Assembly (NCBI GenBank): GCA_029204225.1
Contig: CM055108.1
Location: 47,722,815-47,786,814 of the forward strand
From: Diphasiastrum complanatum
Lineage: Eukaryota > Streptophyta > Lycopodiopsida > Lycopodiales > Lycopodiaceae
DNA: 64,000 bases
Direction of reading: 5' to 3'
This document shows, piece after piece, positions 58,803-64,000 of the stretch. The position numbers and the translations under genes were made by a program. Below the pieces are notes generated by a model. That model saw only the letters and a list, made by a program, of their open reading frames with translations. It was not told the origin of the DNA and searched no databases. The number at the start of each line of letters is the position of its first letter. Within the stretch, counting starts at the first letter, position 1.

Positions 58803-59599
58803 AATGTTGAAATGAGCTAAATTCTTGCTTTTCATCCAATTTGATCACGATTTTTTATCTAAATCTTGTGTAGATTGGATCTTACCATCTAGCATTGATT
58901 CTAGAATTCGAAGTGAGTTAATTCCATTGGATATTGGTGTTGTGTGACTTCATTTGCACGTGTTTAGGTTTCTAAAACCAAAGGAAAAGTCAAATTCAAT
59001 CCACATTACCAAGATAGCAAGTTCTGCTTGCTCCAAGCATTGATTTCTAGGTGAGGTGATTTCATAGAGGAGGCTTTCTAGAATTCAAGGAGAGGGAAGA
59101 TCAGAGATTCAAGGAGTCTTCAAGGCTGTTCTAAGGAGTTGAGGACACTTCCTAAAGTGATGTAGGTTCAATCCAACTATTGCTTGACTTAGGCATCAAA
59201 TTAGATCTGATTGGATAGTAGATTGTGTTGCATCCTTATTAAGTTCCATTTAGATCTTTTGCAAGTGATTTTGGAAAGGTATCAGATTGTTGAAATTCAC
59301 TCTTGATCAGATCATTTGGAGACTTTTATGTTCTTTATATAAAGAGGGGCAATTCTACTAGTTTTGTCTACTTCAATCAAGCAAGTGAGACTCTCATTAG
59401 TGAACAAAAGATATGCATTTAAAGATGCCATCTCTTCTCCTAATCAAGGACTTGACACAAATAAAGGTTACTTCTATTGATTCGATTGAAAATCTACCTT
59501 ATCCCACTTTTTAGGGACTTGAAAATATTAGTAATATACTTCCTATAAAAATCTAAGAATGATTTTGAACAAAATCAAATTACAAAATAAGCTAACTAT

Positions 59600-62133
59600 T
59601 ACATATGGAAAGTTAGAATGGAATCCATCATGATCATGCAAGATCTAATGTAGATTGTAAATGGTAAGGAGGATGAACCTATTCATCCTCAAGAAAAAGC
59701 CAAATACAACAAGAGGTGCAATATTGCACTACATTGTATAAATGAATGTTGCCAATGAACTCGTAAGAGAGGTAGGAGATTGCACTTTGGGTTAAGATGC
59801 TTGGAAGACTTTGCAAAAGGTCTATGAATCCAAAAACCTAACTATGATGTTAGCTTTGAAAAATCAAATCTATAGAAGCTATCAAAAGAAAGGAGAGAGT
59901 GCACATACTTTTGTCTTAAGAGTGAAGGAATTGAACAAGGCGCTAGCCTTCATAGGTGGGATCAAGAAAGAAACTTCTTGTCCTTACACCCCTCAACAAA
60001 ATGGAGTTGCTGAAAGAAGGAATAGAACATTATGTGAATGTTCCAATTCTTTAATATTGGATGCTTGTTTGCCCAAATCTTTTTGGGGTGAATATCTTGT
60101 ATGTGCAAACTACTTGATGAATAGGGTGCCTTGCAAAGCAATTGAAGGCAAAACTCCTTATGAGATGTTGTAATCTTAATCATTTTAAAGTTTTTGGGTG
60201 TATATGTTATGTGCATGTGCCATTGGAAACAAGAACCAAGAAGGATCCGTCTTCCACATGAGGGATCATGCTTGGATATGCAAGCTCAAGCAAGGGCTAC
60301 AAAATCTATCTCCCATACTTGAATAAGTTTGTTGTTTCAAGGGATGTTATCTTTGATGAAATAATATGATGTGCTTGAAGAAGGCTCAAGTGCTTCAATA
60401 ATCAAGAAGAAGATGGCCAAGGAGCATTATCTTGATTTTGAGGAGCTCATGGAGGAACAAGCACCAACCAACCTATCACACCAAGGAGATCCTCAAGGGC
60501 AAAAGTGGAGCCATCAAGGCTCATATCAAGGCAAAGGGTAGCAATCCAAGGGTATCTCATCCACCTCTCATGCTTTATATAGTTTTGAAGAACCATCTCA
60601 TGTTAAAGAAGCATTGAACTCCAAAGAACGGTATAAAGCTATGTTGGATGAATATGATGTCTTGATTGAGAATGAAACTTGGTTGCTTGTTGGTAGACCT
60701 CAAAGGAATGTAATAGGATGCAAGAGGTTCTTCAAGCTTACGTTGAATGCAAGTTAAAGTGTTACCAAACATAAAGCAAAATTAGTTGCAAAAGGATATG
60801 CTCAAGAAAGAGGGATAGACTATGAGAAAACTTTTGCACCCATGGCCAAGATGGTCACAATATGGCTAATCCCTGCACTGGCATCACATTTTGGATGGAT
60901 CCTATGTCAAATGGATGTCTCTAATGCCTTCTTGAATGGTTTTTTGGAAGAGGATATCTATATGGAGCAACCACAAGGGTTCATCAAGCATGAAATGGAG
61001 GACAAAGTATGTCATCTCTAAAGAAGCATCTATGGCTTAAAGCGAACCTCGAGATCTTGGAATTCAAGATTACATTTCTATCTCATTTCACTTTCTTTTG
61101 TTCAAAGTAAATATGATCCCACTCTTTACATTAAGTTTGATGATGTTGGTATTGTACTTGTACTCATTTATGTGGATGACATCATCATTAGTGGAAATAG
61201 TGTTGATGGTACTGAAAAAATCAAGTTAGATCTATCTTTAGAGTTCAAGATGGTAGATCTAGGTTGTGTTCACTTCATCTTAGGCATAGAAGTGCTTAGA
61301 GGATCTAATTTTATCTTTATAAGTCAAGTAAACTATGCTCAAAGTCTTTTGAAGAAATTTAAGATGGAAGAGTGCAAAAGTGTTGACATGCCAATGGAGC
61401 AAGATGTAAAAGTGCCAAATGAAGATGATGAAAGATACTTCATGGACATCACTTTATTTAGGTTTAGGCAACTTATAGGCTCCTTAATGTGGATCACTAT
61501 AACTAGACCAGATCTTAGCTTTAGTGTATGTAGGTTGAGCCAATCCATGCAAAAACCATTGAATATCCATTGGAAAAAGACTAAGAGGATTCTAAGATAC
61601 ATCTCGGGTACATTGGAATTTGGGATTCTATATAGAAGAGATGTGATTAACCTTCATGCATTTAGTGATTTAGATTTTGCAGGGGACAAGAGGGATAGGA
61701 AATCAACAAGTGCTTTCTCAACTTTCATAGGAGAAGGTGTGGTTTCATGGCTTTCCAAAAGCAAGAAACTATCCTCAACCAAGGCCAAGTACAAAGCTTT
61801 GACAACCACTACAAAGGAGATAGTTTGGATCAAGAGATTATTGGTGGAGCTAAAGATCATGATTCAGAGGAGGAACCAATCATATACAATGACAATATAT
61901 CAGCCCAACACCTTGCATCTAATCCAATCTTCCATGCAAGATCTAAGCACATTGAGATATGCCATCACTTTGTGAGGGAAATGGTGCAAGCCAAGGAGAT
62001 TGCTTTGGAGCATGTTCCAAGCAATGAATGTGTAGTTGATCTACTTACTAAACCACTTCAAAAGACACCTTTTATGAAGTTCAGGTCATCACTTGGAGTG
62101 ATTAGTAAAGCAATGTTGAACCAAGCTAGATAG
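59600..62133 (+). pseudogene. Copia polyprotein with gag-integrase deletion, then RT and RNase H
   Basis: The decayed gag head is seen from about 59600, and gag to residue pattern ELNKALAFIG at 59955. It then fuses directly to integrase (GIKKETSCPYTPQQNGVAERRNRT), so knuckle, protease and integrase core are lost. After a break the integrase tail (VFGCICYVHVP, VVSRDVIFDE) and RT follow: KLVAKGYAQERGIDYEKTFAP, MDVSNAFLNGFLEEDIYM, an in-frame stop near 61020, SIYGLKRTSRSW, and an intact YVDDIIISGN at 61169. RNase H spans 61460-62133 with one frame change (about 61870), ending ECVVDLLTKPLQKTPF and KAMLNQAR. Best preserved relative of the 50-kb element. Confidence 0.9.
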
Positions 62134-62672
62134 TGACGAGGATCATAGTAGCTATGGACTATTGTACAAAATGGGCTGAAGCGAGAGCGGTTGACAATGC
62201 TGACACTCGTTCTACCACAAAATTTCTCTATGAACAAGTTATCGTTCATTTCGGATGTCCTCTAGAACTTATCAATGATAGGGGTACACATTTTCTTAAC
62301 TCTGTCACATCAAATATCCTTTTAAAAGTTCCCCATACTATCCATGATGCAATGGCCAGGTGGAATCCATAAATAAAATATTATTTGAAATTCTCACCAA
62401 AACCATCGAGTCTAGCCGATTTGATTGGGAACTAAAACCTCATGTTGCTCTATGGGCTTATCACACCACCCTGAAGAGAGCTACAGGCTTAACCCCTTTC
62501 TAGCTAGCATATGGCCAAGAAGCCGTTATGCTTGTAGAATTCCATATCCCATCCCTTCATGTAGCCTCTAACCTAGATCTAGATAGTCGACAGACTCTAA
62601 CAAATCAGTTATTTCATCTAGAACAACTATGTGAAACACGACGGAGGCAGAAAAGCAATGACTTCATTTATA
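62134..62672 (+). pseudogene. Ty3/gypsy integrase remnant
   Basis: IIVAMDYCTKWAEARAV, KFLYEQVIVHFGCPLELINDRG.HFLN and, after a stop at 62370, WELKPHVALWAYHTT.KRATGLTPF, then LAYGQEAVM. These are the DY(C/S)TKW and D.G catalytic regions and the AYRTT box of gypsy integrase. The remnant starts immediately after the copia stop codon and ends abruptly near 62672, where a minus-strand copia piece begins. Confidence 0.88.
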
Positions 62673-63910
62673 CAAGTATCCATGCCTCTTTTCGAGTGCT
62701 AGGATATTGCATGTCCTATCAACTACTTTGCACTGATCACATTTGAATTCTACTTTATGTCCTAGATCTGTGATTTTGCTTACATAGAACAGATTTGTAG
62801 ATAAGTTGGATACATACAAGACATTAGAAAGTAGCTTAGATTGATCATTTGCAAAGCTCAATCTTACAGTACCTTCACCTTTAATAGCTTGTGTGCTATT
62901 ATTACCAAGGTGAACATACTTGTTGGGATTGTAGGGTGTATAGGACTCAAAACAGCTAATGAGGCTGGTCATATGCTGAGTGGCACTGGAATCCAGAAAC
63001 CAAGAACTGTCACTGGATGCTCCTTGATGGCTGGTCATGAAGGCATCATGATCCGCTTCTTGAATGGGTTGTGGAACTTCTGTAGCTGCATTTGCCACTT
63101 GATTCGACTGCCTCTTGCTGTTGTTCTTAGCTTGTAATATTCGGCGGTCTTAAATTTTGTGGTTGTTTCGCTTGTAGTATTTGCAAAACAGCTTATTCTT
63201 TGTCTGCGGAATTGACTGTTCTTTGTGCTGTGCTAGTTTCTGGTCTTGCTTTGATTGCTTTGGGCCTTTCTTCTTTTTCTGCTTAGTCATGCTCTTGTTG
63301 GTGTACAAAGCATGAGAATCAACTGAGGAACTTGAGGCTCGTTCCTCCGCATGTCTTCCTGCAACAACATTGTAATGACTCTCGAAAGAGTCAGTTCTGG
63401 ATGTGTCATGATGATCATCACCCAGCTGTCATATGAGCTTGGCAAGCTTGTAGGCAATTCCATCACTACGTCTTGATTGTCTATGACAGATCCGACAGCG
63501 GCCATTTGCTTCAGCAGGTTCTTGGATTGATTGACGTGATTCTGCAGGGAATCACCATTCGCCATTTCGAGGGAGTACAATTTCTTCTTGGGATGTAGCT
63601 TGGAAGCTATATCTCTCACTTTGTATATTGTGCCCAAAATGTCCCAGACTTTTTTAAATGTCTGGGCTTTGGATACGTGGCCGATCCGAGTATCCGAAAT
63701 ATTGAGGATGATCAACGCGAAAGCCTTTCCATCCTTCAGCTTCCATCTGGCAATTGTTGCATCATCTACTTTGGGTTTCCCTTCTGCACCTGTAACAATG
63801 TCATACAATTCTTTAGCCATTAGCATTGTTTTCATCTTAAATTTCTGCAGATGGTAATTGACTCCATCAAGATTTTCCATGATAGGACTGGCTTTCCCTT
63901 GGGAATCCAT
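62673..63910 (-). pseudogene. Copia gag-protease remnant, minus strand
   Basis: Gag starts at ATG 63910 (MDSQGKASPIMENLDGVNYH) and runs to about 63290 in one frame: WKLKDGKAFALIILNISD, LHPKKKLYSLEMANGDSLQNHV, LPTSLPSSYDSWVMIIM. After a Lys-rich broken stretch (degraded knuckle CKYYKRNNHK near 63180) the protease frame 63098-62664 has WFLDSSATQHMTS. The usual DSGA is DSSA, so the protease is probably inactive. The pre-integrase region (NVLYVSNLSTNLFYVSKI) follows and is cut near 62672. It lacks integrase, RT and RNase H. Confidence 0.88.
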
Positions 63911-64000
63911 GTGGAAGATTAGTCTAGGTGATAGGAATAATTATCAGTGACTTAAGTATGAAAATCTGATGTTAAATTACAGAACAAGAAGACAATTACT
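63911..64000 (-). other. Leader of the minus-strand copia, continuing out of the window
   Basis: Non-coding sequence upstream of the gag start; the LTR and primer site must lie beyond the window end. Confidence 0.5.

Overview
The window reads as nuclear DNA from a land plant with a repeat-rich genome. It holds one recognisable host gene and a dense pile of nested, mostly broken retrotransposons. No bacterial-style operon, CRISPR array, rRNA or tRNA gene was seen. The intron-bearing ribosomal protein gene, the plant-type Ty1/copia and Ty3/gypsy elements primed from a Met-tRNA-like or Asp-tRNA-like site, and the long CT/GT microsatellites all fit a plant. The unusual reverse-transcriptase element at 44.5-47.8 kb made me think of a seed-free plant such as a fern, but that is a weak inference.

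Left part (1-26 kb). A decayed copia remnant (1-1735) is followed by a deleted copia element (LTR end at 2630, coding remnant 3241-4465). Next come two tandem 1.3-kb LTR-like copies with GT and CT microsatellites (4469 to about 7150) and a long stretch with no recognised gene (7.2-10.2 kb). A copia pol 3' end (10270-11017, continuing 14681-14808) is split by a complete nested copia element with two LTRs (11018-14680). From 15.5 to 18.35 kb lies a probable gypsy LTR or leader region on the minus strand. A minus-strand copia element (18835-21810) has a 32-base homopolymer as its polypurine tract. A gypsy primer site (24571) and protease remnant (25683-26015) follow.

Middle (26-38.6 kb). A copia LTR (26016-30789) is interrupted by a complete but deleted minus-strand copia element (26571-30597, target duplication GTACT). 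The outer element's gag remnant follows to about 32650. The only convincing host gene is RPL7 (uL30 family, 60S ribosomal protein L7), minus strand, six exons, 34172-36051, reconstructing to 247 residues with an apparent GC-AG first intron. A copia 3' end and its LTR lie just upstream of it in the same orientation, then a gypsy integrase/LTR remnant (37.3-38.6 kb).

Right part (38.6-64 kb). A gypsy gag-protease remnant sits between two inverted copies of a 365-bp leader sequence. Then come an LTR-like region (41.6-42.7 kb), a region with a promoter-like telo-box (43.7 kb), and a multiply broken reverse-transcriptase element with a zinc-finger/PD-(D/E)XK-like C-terminus (44539-47785). A repeat-rich block with CACTA-like ends lies at 48.5-49.8 kb. 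The best preserved element is a 5985-bp copia at 50215-56199. It has a perfect TCAAG target duplication, LTRs about 99% identical, and an uninterrupted 1337-residue polyprotein, but its reverse-transcriptase YVDD box reads YVVD. After it lie a gag-only short element (57.2-58.55 kb), a 5'-LTR-bearing deleted copia (58.56-62.13 kb), a gypsy integrase piece and a minus-strand copia gag-protease piece that runs toward the window end.
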